A stretch of DNA of 11,596 bases from Paracoccus sp. (in: a-proteobacteria). GTDB lineage: Bacteria > Pseudomonadota > Alphaproteobacteria > Rhodobacterales > Rhodobacteraceae. Shown here in pieces: positions 1 to 6,293 of the stretch. The notes below the pieces were generated by a model. It was given only the letters and a program-made list of their open reading frames with translations. It ran no database searches and had not been told where the DNA came from. The stretch's first letter is position 1, and every line of letters begins with the position of its first letter. Made by a program: the position numbers and the translations under genes. The stretch is from NCBI GenBank assembly GCA_018056045.1, contig JAGPGI010000045.1, forward strand, positions 1 to 11,596, given 5' to 3'.

Positions 1-1
1 A

Positions 2-181
2 CTGCGGTTGGTGGCCGGAATTGTCGCAGCCGTGATCGCATGGCTCTATGGCGGCGGCTGGCCAGTGCTTGGCCCCGTGCTGTGGGTCTTGGCGACCATA
101 CTGATCCTGACCGCAGCCTTCGCCACCTGCCCGGCCTATCGGCTGTTCGGCCTGTCCACCTGCCCGCTGAAAAAGAAATGA
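2..181 (+). CDS. DUF2892 (YgaP-like) membrane protein, C-terminal part
   Basis: Partial gene entering from the left edge; the frame is open from base 2 to the TGA at 179-181, giving about 59 residues. The visible part has two hydrophobic stretches (around VAGIVAAVIAWLY and VLWVLATILILTAAF), then a short tail with the pattern TCPAYRLFGLSTCP and a lysine-rich end. This cysteine/proline tail is typical of DUF2892 inner-membrane proteins, often found fused or next to rhodanese domains (as in YgaP) and in sulfide-responsive operons. Its stop overlaps the next start as ATGA, so it is translationally coupled to the pmpA-like gene. Function is unknown; a role in sulfane-sulfur handling at the membrane is inferred from context. 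The start lies outside the window. Confidence 0.7.
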   Translation: MRLVAGIVAAVIAWLYGGGWPVLGPVLWVLATILILTAAFATCPAYRLFGLSTCPLKKK

Positions 182-606
182 CCAGCTTCACCCCCCTGAC
201 CTCTTTCGCGGGCGGCATGTTGATCGGGCTGGCCGCCGTTCTGCTGATGGCCTTTCATGGTCGCATCTTCGGTGCGACCGGAATCCTGTCCGGCCTGATG
301 CGCGGCGGCGATATGCACGACTGGTCGCTGCGGGCCGCGCTGCTTGCGGGCATGGTGCTGGCACCGGGGTTGGTGCTGCTTGTCACCGGCAACTGGCCCG
401 CGCTGGAGGTGCCGGTGTCGATGACCGCGATCATCGGCGGGGGGCTGCTGGTCGGCATCGGTGTCAGCTTTGGCGGCGGCTGCACCTCGGGCCATGGCGT
501 CTGCGGCAATGCCCGGTTCTCGCGCCGCTCGATCACCGCGACGCTCAGCTTCATGGCGACCGCCTTCGTCACCGTCTATGTCACCCGTCACCTGATCGGA
601 GGTTGA
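178..606 (+). CDS. pmpA: YeeE/YedE family half-transporter, PmpA-like
   Basis: Small integral membrane protein of 142 residues, one of a pair of half-length YeeE/YedE (Sulf_transp) proteins that move sulfur compounds such as thiosulfate or sulfane sulfur into the cytoplasm. Hydrophobic helices lie near residues 10-27, 52-70, 83-100 and 120-137. The family hallmark, a glycine-rich loop with cysteines (GGGCTSGHGVCG, residues 99-110, Cys102 and Cys109), is intact. The ATG at 178 is chosen because it overlaps the preceding stop (ATGA) and starts just before the first helix; the longer open frame from 40 would read out of frame through the DUF2892 gene. The pmpB-like partner begins one base after its stop. 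The pmpA name follows the usual naming of this pair; the exact substrate is not shown by the sequence. Confidence 0.88.
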   Translation: MTSFTPLTSFAGGMLIGLAAVLLMAFHGRIFGATGILSGLMRGGDMHDWSLRAALLAGMVLAPGLVLLVTGNWPALEVPVSMTAIIGGGLLVGIGVSFGGGCTSGHGVCGNARFSRRSITATLSFMATAFVTVYVTRHLIGG

Positions 607-607
607 G

Positions 608-1042
608 ATGCGCCTGCTTTCCGCCCTTCTCATCGGCCTGGTCTTCGGGATCGGCATTGCCACATCGGGCATGATCAACCCGGCCAAGGTTCTGAACTTC
701 TTCGACATCGCCGGGACCTGGGACCCCAGCCTCGCCTTTGTCATGGGTGGCGCGCTTGCCGTCGCCATCCCGGGATACCGGCTGGTGCTTGCCCGCAAGG
801 CACCCCGGTTCGAGCCGAAATTCCAGCTTCCCGACACGAAACTGATCGACATGAAACTGGTTGCCGGCTCCGGCCTTTTCGGCATCGGCTGGGGGATTGC
901 GGGCTTTTGCCCCGGCGGTGCCCTGCCCGCGCTTGGCACACTCCGCCCCGAGGCACTGGCCTTCGTCGCGTCAATGATCCTCGGCCTCTTCATCGCGCGC
1001 GGTCTGAAAGCCCTCGCTGCCCGCTCGCCCCAATCTGCCTGA
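608..1042 (+). CDS. pmpB: YeeE/YedE family half-transporter, PmpB-like (DUF6691)
   Basis: Second half-transporter, 144 residues. It starts at an ATG one base after the pmpA stop, so the two are almost certainly co-translated and probably assemble together. Helices are visible near residues 4-20, 42-62, 84-101 and 117-132. The conserved loop GFCPGGALPALG (residues 99-110, Cys101) corresponds to the cysteine loop of the YeeE fold, and NPAKVLNFFD (24-33) is a typical N-terminal pattern of this subfamily. Full-length YeeE proteins carry both halves in one chain; here, as in other bacterial sulfide-detoxification operons, they are split. The expected role is uptake of sulfane sulfur or thiosulfate to feed the dioxygenase downstream; this is inferred from family and position. 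Confidence 0.88.
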   Translation: MRLLSALLIGLVFGIGIATSGMINPAKVLNFFDIAGTWDPSLAFVMGGALAVAIPGYRLVLARKAPRFEPKFQLPDTKLIDMKLVAGSGLFGIGWGIAGFCPGGALPALGTLRPEALAFVASMILGLFIARGLKALAARSPQSA

Positions 1043-1057
1043 TCGGGCCGCCCGATC
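1041..1057. repeat. Perfect hairpin between pmpB and the dioxygenase gene
   Basis: GATCGGG-CCG-CCCGATC is a perfect 7-base-pair inverted repeat with a 3-base loop. It begins inside the pmpB stop codon. No T-run follows, so it is not a classical terminator; it may be an mRNA-processing or stability element that gives unequal expression of the membrane and cytoplasmic genes. Seen in sequence; role inferred. Confidence 0.4.
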
Positions 1058-1083
1058 CCGCCATCTGATATTCGGAGGATAGC

Positions 1084-1968
1084 ATGTCCTGCAAAGCCGA
1101 CCTCACCGTGAAACCCGAAGTCACGCCTTTCTTCGATCCGGCCACCAACACCATTTCCTATGTGGTGAAGGATCCCGGATCTGACGCCTGCGCGGTGGTC
1201 GATTCCGTGATGGATATCGACTATGCCGCCGGTCGCATCAGCTACGAGTCCGCCGATGCCATCATCGCCTTTGTCCGCGACCGGGGGCTGAAGGTCGAAT
1301 GGCTGATCGAAACCCATGTCCATGCCGATCACCTCTCGGGCGCGCCCTATATCCAGGCGGCGCTTGGCGGCAGGATCGGCATCGGCAGCCAGATCACCGT
1401 GGTGCAGGAAACCTTCGGCAAGGTCTTCAACGAGAGCACCGAATTCCAGCGCGACGGCAGCCAGTTCGACCGGCTGTTCGAGGACGGCGACAGCTATCAG
1501 ATCGGCGTCATGGCCTGTTGCGCTATCCACACTCCCGGCCATACTCCGGCCTGCATGACCCATGTGATGGGCGATGCGGCTTTCGTGGGCGACACGCTCT
1601 TCATGCCCGATGGCGGCTCGGCTCGCGCCGATTTCCCGGGCGGCGATGCAGGCACGCTTTACGACAGCATCCAGAGGGTACTGGCTTTGCCGCACGAGAC
1701 GCGGCTCTTCATGTGCCATGACTACGGCCCGAACGGCCGCGACATCCGCTGGGAAACCACGGTGGGCGAACAGCAGGACCACAATATCCATGTCGGCAAA
1801 CGCCGCACGCGCGAAGAGTTCATCGCCATGCGCGAGGCACGCGATGCCACGCTGAAGATGCCGACGCTGATCATCCCCTCGCTTCAGGTCAATATGAAGG
1901 CAGGCGAATTGCCGCCCGAGGACGAGAGCGGCAAGCGGTTCCTCAAGGTGCCGCTCGGCGCACTGTAA
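1084..1968 (+). CDS. MBL-fold persulfide (sulfur) dioxygenase, stand-alone
   Basis: Metallo-beta-lactamase-fold protein of 294 residues, related to ETHE1-type persulfide dioxygenases and to the dioxygenase domain of Blh. These mononuclear iron enzymes oxidise glutathione persulfide (or a similar persulfide) to sulfite and free thiol in the cytoplasm. Visible motifs are THVHADH (residues 77-83), TPGHT (150-154, His153), GDT (169-171, Asp170) and CHDY (211-214, His212); His78, His80, His153, Asp170 and His212 are the likely metal-site residues. The Blh/ETHE-like signature ARADFPGG lies at 180-187. A GGAGG ribosome site at 1074-1078 precedes the ATG, supporting this start. The DUF442 gene follows within 13 bases. 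No signal peptide. A general MBL hydrolase is an alternative, but the context makes persulfide dioxygenase strongly preferred. Confidence 0.9.
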   Translation: MSCKADLTVKPEVTPFFDPATNTISYVVKDPGSDACAVVDSVMDIDYAAGRISYESADAIIAFVRDRGLKVEWLIETHVHADHLSGAPYIQAALGGRIGIGSQITVVQETFGKVFNESTEFQRDGSQFDRLFEDGDSYQIGVMACCAIHTPGHTPACMTHVMGDAAFVGDTLFMPDGGSARADFPGGDAGTLYDSIQRVLALPHETRLFMCHDYGPNGRDIRWETTVGEQQDHNIHVGKRRTREEFIAMREARDATLKMPTLIIPSLQVNMKAGELPPEDESGKRFLKVPLGAL

Positions 1969-1981
1969 AGGGTGGGTGAGT

Positions 1982-2314
1982 ATGAAGATCCAGAAACTCT
2001 CTCCCAGGCTCGGGATCTGCGGACAGGTCGAACTTTCGGATATCCCCGAGATCGTCCGAAACGGCTATCGCCTCCTGGTCTGCAATCGTCCGGACGATGA
2101 AGAGCGTGGCCAGCCCGGCTTTACTGAGGTCGCCGAAGCAGCTCAGTCGGCAGGGCTGGCGACCCTGTATCTGCCCGTCGCCGGACCTTCGGATTTCGCG
2201 CGTCAAGCCCCCGCCATGGCCGAGGCGATGCGAACGGCTTCGGGGCCGGTCCTGGCCTACTGCCGGTCCGGCGCCCGATCCTCGATGCTGTGTACCGCCG
2301 CCCTGGCCCCCTGA
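1982..2314 (+). CDS. DUF442/TIGR01244 sulfurtransferase, short
   Basis: Small protein of 110 residues in the tyrosine-phosphatase/rhodanese-like DUF442 (TIGR01244) family, which in Blh acts as a sulfurtransferase supplying the dioxygenase. The active-site loop YCRSGARS (residues 93-100, Cys94) and the N-terminal pattern CGQVELSDIPEI...CNRPDDEE match the N-terminal domain of the blh fusion at 6995, where the catalytic cysteine is also residue 94. The chain ends only ten residues after the loop (SSMLCTAALAP), about 28 residues earlier than the blh domain, and no other frame past 2314 clearly restores the missing helix. ATG 1982 is preferred over GTG 1976 because AGGG (1969-1972) is better spaced. 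It probably partners the dioxygenase just upstream; activity without the final helix is uncertain. Confidence 0.8.
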   Translation: MKIQKLSPRLGICGQVELSDIPEIVRNGYRLLVCNRPDDEERGQPGFTEVAEAAQSAGLATLYLPVAGPSDFARQAPAMAEAMRTASGPVLAYCRSGARSSMLCTAALAP

Positions 2315-2379
2315 CCTTGTTTCATCGCCTCGCCCGCTCCTGCAGCCGCGCGATCTGCCTATTGCTGAAAGCGGCCCCC

Positions 2380-4116
2380 ATGCGCCTGTCCCTGACCCGC
2401 CATCTGCCCTCCCTCGACTGGGGACGGCGCTATTCGAAATCGGATCTGTCGTCCGACCTGACGGCGGCGGTGATCGTCACCATCATGCTGGTGCCGCAAT
2501 CGCTGGCCTATGCGATGCTGGCCGGCCTGCCCCCCGAGGCGGGGATCTATGCCTCCTGCCTGCCGATCGTGCTTTACGCGATCTTCGGCACCAGCCGGGC
2601 GCTGGCGGTGGGGCCGGTCGCCGTGGTTTCCCTGATGACAGCCTCGGCGGTCGGTCAGGTCGCGGAAAGCGGCACCGCAGGCTATGCCGTGGCCGCGCTG
2701 ACGCTCGCGCTGCTGTCGGGCGCCATGCTGATTGGCCTGGGCCTCCTGCGCTTCGGCTTTCTGGCGAATTTCCTGTCCCATCCGGTGATCGCGGGTTTCA
2801 TCATCGCCTCGGGCCTGCTGATCGCCGCCGGGCAGGCGCGGCATATCTTCGGCATCGCGGGTGGTGGTGACACACTGCCGGAAATCCTGCATCGGCTCTG
2901 GCAGCATCTGGCCGAGACGAACTGGCAAACGCTGGTGATTGGCGCAGCCTCTACCGCATTTCTGGTCTGGGTGCGCAAAGGAATGAAGCCCACGATGATG
3001 CGGCTTGGCGCAGGCGACGGGCTGGCGACGCTGCTGACTCGCGCCGGGCCGGTCTTTGCAATTGTAGCGACCACAGTCACCGTCTGGGGTTTCGGCCTGC
3101 ATGAGCAGGGCGTTGCCATCGTAGGCCACATCCCGCAAGGATTGCCGCCCCTCACCGTGCCCGACCTGTCGCCAGGTCTGATCGGCGCGCTTCTTCTGCC
3201 CGCCGCGCTGATTTCGATCATCGGCTTTGTCGAAAGCGTTTCGGTCGCGCAGACCCTTGCTGCAAAAAAACGCCAGCGCATCGACCCGGATCAGGAGCTG
3301 ATCGGCCTTGGTGCCGCCAATGTCGGTGCGGCTTTTTCGGGCGGTTTTCCGGTGACGGGGGGCTTTGCGCGATCAGTCGTGAATTATGACGCGGGTGCCG
3401 CCACCCCTGCTGCGGGCGCGTTCACGGCCATCGGGCTGGCACTGGCTGCGCTGACCCTAACGCCGCTGCTTTATTTCCTGCCCCAAGCCACGCTGGCAGC
3501 CACGATCATCGTCGCCGTCCTGAGCCTTGTGGATCCGGCGATCCTGCGCCGCACCTGGGCCTATTCGCGGCGCGATTTCGCAAGCGTTGTGGTGACCGTC
3601 CTTTCCACGCTTCTGTTCGGAGTCGAGGCCGGGGTCTCGACCGGCGTCGCGCTGTCCCTGCTGTTGCACGTCCTGAACACCGCCCGCCCGCATGTGGCCG
3701 AGGTCGGCCTCGTGCCCGGCAGCCAGCATTTCCGCAATGTGCTGCGCCACAAGGTCGAGACCCTGCCGGGCGTGCTGATGCTGCGGGTGGATGAGAGCCT
3801 TTATTTCGCCAATGCTCGCGCCATCGAAACGCTGGTGCTGGATCGCCTGGCAGCCGACCCCGCCATTCGCGAGGTGGTGCTGATGTGTTCGGCGGTGAAT
3901 GTGATCGACTTTTCCGCGCTGGAATCCCTTGAGGCGCTGGCCACGGAACTGGCCGCGCAGAAGGTCCGCCTGCATCTGTCGGAAGTGAAGGGCCCGGTCA
4001 TGGACCGGCTCAAGACCACACATTTCCTGCGCGATCTGAACGGTGAGGTCTTCTTGTCGCAATACGACGCCTGGAAGAGCCTGGCCGCGACAGGCCCCGC
4101 TGCGAAGGCCGGGTAA
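2380..4116 (+). CDS. SulP family anion permease with STAS domain
   Basis: Inner-membrane transporter of 578 residues (family range about 550-600). The SulP N-terminal signature is clear (VPQSLAYAMLAGLPPEAGIY, residues 38-57, then AVGPVAVVS at 76-84), followed by many helices to about residue 435, including the conserved GFVESVSVAQTLAAKKRQ (282-299). A cytoplasmic STAS domain covers about 455-568, with DFSA at 510-513 at the regulatory loop. Family members carry sulfate, bicarbonate or other anions; in a persulfide-oxidation operon, export of sulfite/sulfate or counter-transport is plausible but not shown. ATG 2380 is chosen because residues line up with SulP N-termini; an in-frame GTG at 2290 would overlap the DUF442 gene. 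The ribosome site is weak, suggesting coupling to upstream translation. Confidence 0.92.
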   Translation: MRLSLTRHLPSLDWGRRYSKSDLSSDLTAAVIVTIMLVPQSLAYAMLAGLPPEAGIYASCLPIVLYAIFGTSRALAVGPVAVVSLMTASAVGQVAESGTAGYAVAALTLALLSGAMLIGLGLLRFGFLANFLSHPVIAGFIIASGLLIAAGQARHIFGIAGGGDTLPEILHRLWQHLAETNWQTLVIGAASTAFLVWVRKGMKPTMMRLGAGDGLATLLTRAGPVFAIVATTVTVWGFGLHEQGVAIVGHIPQGLPPLTVPDLSPGLIGALLLPAALISIIGFVESVSVAQTLAAKKRQRIDPDQELIGLGAANVGAAFSGGFPVTGGFARSVVNYDAGAATPAAGAFTAIGLALAALTLTPLLYFLPQATLAATIIVAVLSLVDPAILRRTWAYSRRDFASVVVTVLSTLLFGVEAGVSTGVALSLLLHVLNTARPHVAEVGLVPGSQHFRNVLRHKVETLPGVLMLRVDESLYFANARAIETLVLDRLAADPAIREVVLMCSAVNVIDFSALESLEALATELAAQKVRLHLSEVKGPVMDRLKTTHFLRDLNGEVFLSQYDAWKSLAATGPAAKAG

Positions 4117-4183
4117 ACACACTGGATAGCCCAGTCGGCCATCGCAAACCTCCATTGTCACCAACGAGAAAAGGACCGAACCC

Positions 4184-4618
4184 ATGAAAACGACCCTCCT
4201 TGCCGCCGCTCTGGCTCTGACCAGCGCAGGCGCGGCCCAGGCTGACGAACCGCGCAAACTGGTGACGATCCTGACGGCGCCCGAGGCCCAGACCCAGCTT
4301 ATGGCGATGGTTCTGACCATGAACGCCGTGGCGCAGGGGGCCGAGGCGAAAATCCTGCTTTGCGGCCCCGCCGGTGATATCGCGCTGAAAGCCGCCCCGG
4401 AAACCGCGACGGCAGGCCAGCCCCCGCAAGGCGCCAGCCCGCAAGGCCTTCTGAAGACGATGATCGAGAAGAACGGTGTGCAGGTGCAGGTTTGCGCAAT
4501 CTATCTGCCAGGGCTGGGTGCCGGCCCGGAAGTTCTCATCGATGGCGTGACCGCTGCGACCCCCGACGCCATGGCGAAGGAACTGACCTCCGACGACACG
4601 ACAGTCATGAGCTTCTGA
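4184..4618 (+). CDS. Secreted DsrE-family protein
   Basis: Protein of 144 residues with a clear Sec signal peptide (residues 1-20, Lys2, hydrophobic core LLAAALALTSAG, cleavage after AQA). The mature part has a DsrE/DsrF-like fold: beta strand KLVTIL, helix AQTQLMAMVLTMNAVAQ, strand AKILLCG with Cys60, a Gly/Pro-rich loop, helix PQGLLKTMIEKNG and strand VQVCAIYL with Cys104. DsrE proteins bind or relay sulfur as cysteine persulfide, or are non-catalytic relatives. Most are cytoplasmic, so export is notable. AAGGA at 4171-4175 gives a well-spaced ribosome site. It is followed nine bases later by a secreted rhodanese, suggesting the two exchange sulfane sulfur in the periplasm (inference). Family assignment is fairly sure; function is not. 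Confidence 0.82.
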   Translation: MKTTLLAAALALTSAGAAQADEPRKLVTILTAPEAQTQLMAMVLTMNAVAQGAEAKILLCGPAGDIALKAAPETATAGQPPQGASPQGLLKTMIEKNGVQVQVCAIYLPGLGAGPEVLIDGVTAATPDAMAKELTSDDTTVMSF

Positions 4619-4627
4619 ACCGGGACC

Positions 4628-5212
4628 ATGAACATGAACATGAAACATATCCTGCCCGCCCTTGCTTTCGCCATCATGCTGCCCTGTGCCGCCCTGGCCC
4701 AGGAGGGCGATTCCTACAGCGAAACGAAACTCGGCCTTTACGCAACTGCGACAGAGGCCCATGCCATGATGGAGACCGATCCGCGCGCCATCCTGATCGA
4801 TGTCCGCGACCCGTCCGAGCTGATGTTCACCGGCGCCGCCGAAGGGCTGGACATCCATGTGCCGTGGATGGTGCTCGACCGTTCCGCATTCAGTGCCGAA
4901 AAGGGCGTCTGGCCGATGAAGCGCAACGATGGGTTCGAGGCCAGCGTAAAGGCCCGTCTCGATGCCCTTGGCGTGACACCAGAGGATACCATCATCGTGA
5001 TGTGCCGTTCGGGTTCGTCGCGCAGCGCACCTGCGGCGGATGTGATCAATGCAATGGGCTATACCAAAGTCTGGTCCGTTACCGATGGCTTTGAAGGCGG
5101 CACGCTCAAGGAAGGAACGTCGAAAGGTGTGCGGGCCGTGGACGGCTGGCGCAACTCCGGGCTTCCATGGAGCTATAAGGTAGATCCCGGTATCGCCTGG
5201 ACGCAGGAATAG
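4628..5212 (+). CDS. Secreted rhodanese-domain sulfurtransferase
   Basis: Protein of 194 residues with a Sec signal peptide (about residues 1-25, cleavage likely after ALA) and one rhodanese domain. Domain marks are IDVRDPSELMFTG (57-69), the catalytic loop CRSGSSRS (126-133, Cys126), then VTDGFEGG (151-158) and a C-terminal GWRNSGLPWSY (173-183) that is typical of the rhodanese subfamily found beside sulfide-oxidation genes. It would transfer sulfane sulfur between thiols in the periplasm, matching the secreted DsrE protein just upstream. Three in-frame ATGs (4628, 4634, 4640) form a repeat at the start; only a weak GGGA precedes the first, so any could be used. This is the last gene of the operon, followed by a strong hairpin. 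Confidence 0.9.
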   Translation: MNMNMKHILPALAFAIMLPCAALAQEGDSYSETKLGLYATATEAHAMMETDPRAILIDVRDPSELMFTGAAEGLDIHVPWMVLDRSAFSAEKGVWPMKRNDGFEASVKARLDALGVTPEDTIIVMCRSGSSRSAPAADVINAMGYTKVWSVTDGFEGGTLKEGTSKGVRAVDGWRNSGLPWSYKVDPGIAWTQE

Positions 5213-5227
5213 ATCTTCGCTTAACCA

Positions 5228-5268
5228 TGCTGCGGCACGGTGTCGCCAAAGACACCCGTGCCGCAGCA
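5228..5268. terminator. Strong hairpin between convergent genes, likely bidirectional terminator
   Basis: TGCTGCGGCACGGTGTC (5228-5244) pairs with GACACCCGTGCCGCAGCA (5251-5268): 17 base pairs with a single bulged C and a 6-base loop GCCAAA. It sits exactly between the rhodanese stop (5212) and the stop of the convergent LysR gene (5287). No long T-run follows on either strand, so termination may be imperfect, but position and strength support a shared terminator. Confidence 0.75.
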
Positions 5269-5286
5269 CCCGCGACAGCAGGAATT

Positions 5287-6189
5287 TCAGGCCGCGACCG
5301 TTTCCTCGCGCACATCGCGAAGCAGGGCCGCCATCTGCAGGAAGACTTCCGTGTGCGGCGATCCAGGACGCCAGGCCAGCACCACCTGGCGCGGACATGC
5401 GCCGGGCAGCGGCAAAAGCGCGACACGATGCCCCCGCGTCGCCCCGGCATCCACCGCCAGCTGAGGCAAAAGCGTGATGCCCAGCCCCTCCTCGACCATC
5501 GAAACAAGGGTCGGCAGGCTGGTCGCGGCAAATGCTTCATCGGCGTGGAGCGCGATCCCCGGAAAAGCCGAGAGCGCGTGGCGCTGCAAACAATGGCCCC
5601 GCTCAAGCAACAACAGCGGCGTGCGGGACAGATCTTCAGGCTCTGCCTGACCCTTGGCCGCCAGCGCATGTTTCTCGCTGACAGCCAACTGGTATCCATC
5701 CTGAAACAACGGCTCAACCACCGCATCGCCAAGATCATGGGGAAGCGCGACCAGAATCAGGTCAAGCCGTCCCTCGGCCAGCCCGGCGGCAAGGCTGTCG
5801 GTCAGTTCCTCACGCAGGAATATCCGCAGATCAGGCCAGCGACGGCGGATCGCGGGCAAGGCGCGGGGCAGCAGGAATGGCCCCAGCGTCGGGATCGCCC
5901 CCAGCCGTACCTCTCCCTGAAAGGCGCCGCTGTGCTGGCGCGCCGCAGCCTCGATATCCTTGACCTCGGCCAGTATCCGGCGGGCACGCGCAGCAATATC
6001 TTCGCCCGCCGGGGTCAGCATGACCGATTGCCGTGTGCGCTCGGCCAGCACAACACCAAGGCGCCCCTCAAGTTCTTTCAACCCGGTCGAAAGCGTCGGC
6101 TGCGTCACGTTGCAGACCTCGGCCGCGCGCGAGAAGTTCAGCGTATCGGCAAGCGCAGTCAGAAAGCGAAGCTGGCGAAGGCTGGGCAT
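5287..6189 (-). CDS. oxyR: LysR-family regulator, OxyR-like
   Basis: Transcription regulator of 300 residues. An N-terminal winged helix-turn-helix (about 3-62; FSRAAEVCNVTQPTLSTGLK is the recognition region, TPAGE at 59-63) is followed by a LysR effector domain (about 90-295). The sequence LLLERGHCLQRHAL (193-206) matches the peroxide-sensing loop of OxyR, with Cys200 at the position of E. coli Cys199; ATSLPTLVSMVEEGLGITLLP (222-242) is also OxyR-like. The position of the resolving cysteine (E. coli Cys208) is Phe209 here; the only other cysteines are Cys26 and Cys265. It is divergent from a peroxiredoxin gene, the classic arrangement for a peroxide or sulfane-sulfur responsive activator. 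No clear ribosome site precedes the start. The oxyR symbol is given by similarity; a related LysR sensor with different specificity is possible. Confidence 0.85.
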   Translation of the reverse strand: MPSLRQLRFLTALADTLNFSRAAEVCNVTQPTLSTGLKELEGRLGVVLAERTRQSVMLTPAGEDIAARARRILAEVKDIEAAARQHSGAFQGEVRLGAIPTLGPFLLPRALPAIRRRWPDLRIFLREELTDSLAAGLAEGRLDLILVALPHDLGDAVVEPLFQDGYQLAVSEKHALAAKGQAEPEDLSRTPLLLLERGHCLQRHALSAFPGIALHADEAFAATSLPTLVSMVEEGLGITLLPQLAVDAGATRGHRVALLPLPGACPRQVVLAWRPGSPHTEVFLQMAALLRDVREETVAA

Positions 6190-6293
6190 GTTATTGAAAA
6201 TCCCAATTACGCTTAGTCATATAATCAATTTCATATATATGCGCAAACCTCTTACCTCTTGGCCATCGCAAACACGAACCCAGAGGTTTCCAG
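6190..6293. promoter_or_regulatory. Divergent oxyR-like/prx control region
   Basis: AT-rich spacer of 104 bases in otherwise GC-rich DNA. ATTG-N7-CAAT (6193-6207) is an inverted repeat of the LysR T-N11-A type, just outside the regulator start and well placed for autoregulation. On the + strand TTGAAA (6195-6200) and a perfect TATAAT (6220-6225) are separated by 19 bases, a possible prx promoter overlapping the operator; CATATA (6218-6223) and TATATG (6236-6241) form another inverted repeat. The second half holds a tandem ACCTCTT (6247-6253, 6254-6260) complementary to the prx ribosome site AGAGG at 6282-6286. Elements are seen directly; their function is inferred. Confidence 0.6.

Noticed and set aside
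40..177. Longer N-terminus for the pmpA-like protein
   Set aside because: The extension reads out of frame through the end of the DUF2892 gene, and the ATGA overlap at 178 gives the natural start.
136..1791. Long open frame on the - strand (551 codons) opposite pmpA, pmpB and the dioxygenase
   Set aside because: Low-complexity Arg/Ala/His/Asp composition, no domain, and fully covered by three clear genes on the + strand; typical antisense artefact of GC-rich DNA.
4121..4135. ACTGG-ATAGC-CCAGT hairpin after sulP as a terminator
   Set aside because: Only 5 base pairs, no T-run, and downstream genes clearly belong to the same operon.
4010..5398. Long - strand open frame (462 codons) opposite the DsrE and rhodanese genes
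   Set aside because: Same composition artefact; the opposite strand has signal peptides, domain motifs and a ribosome site for the DsrE-like gene.
5227..6216. + strand open frame (329 codons) opposite the LysR gene
   Set aside because: Gln/Arg-rich without domains; the - strand reads a full LysR regulator.
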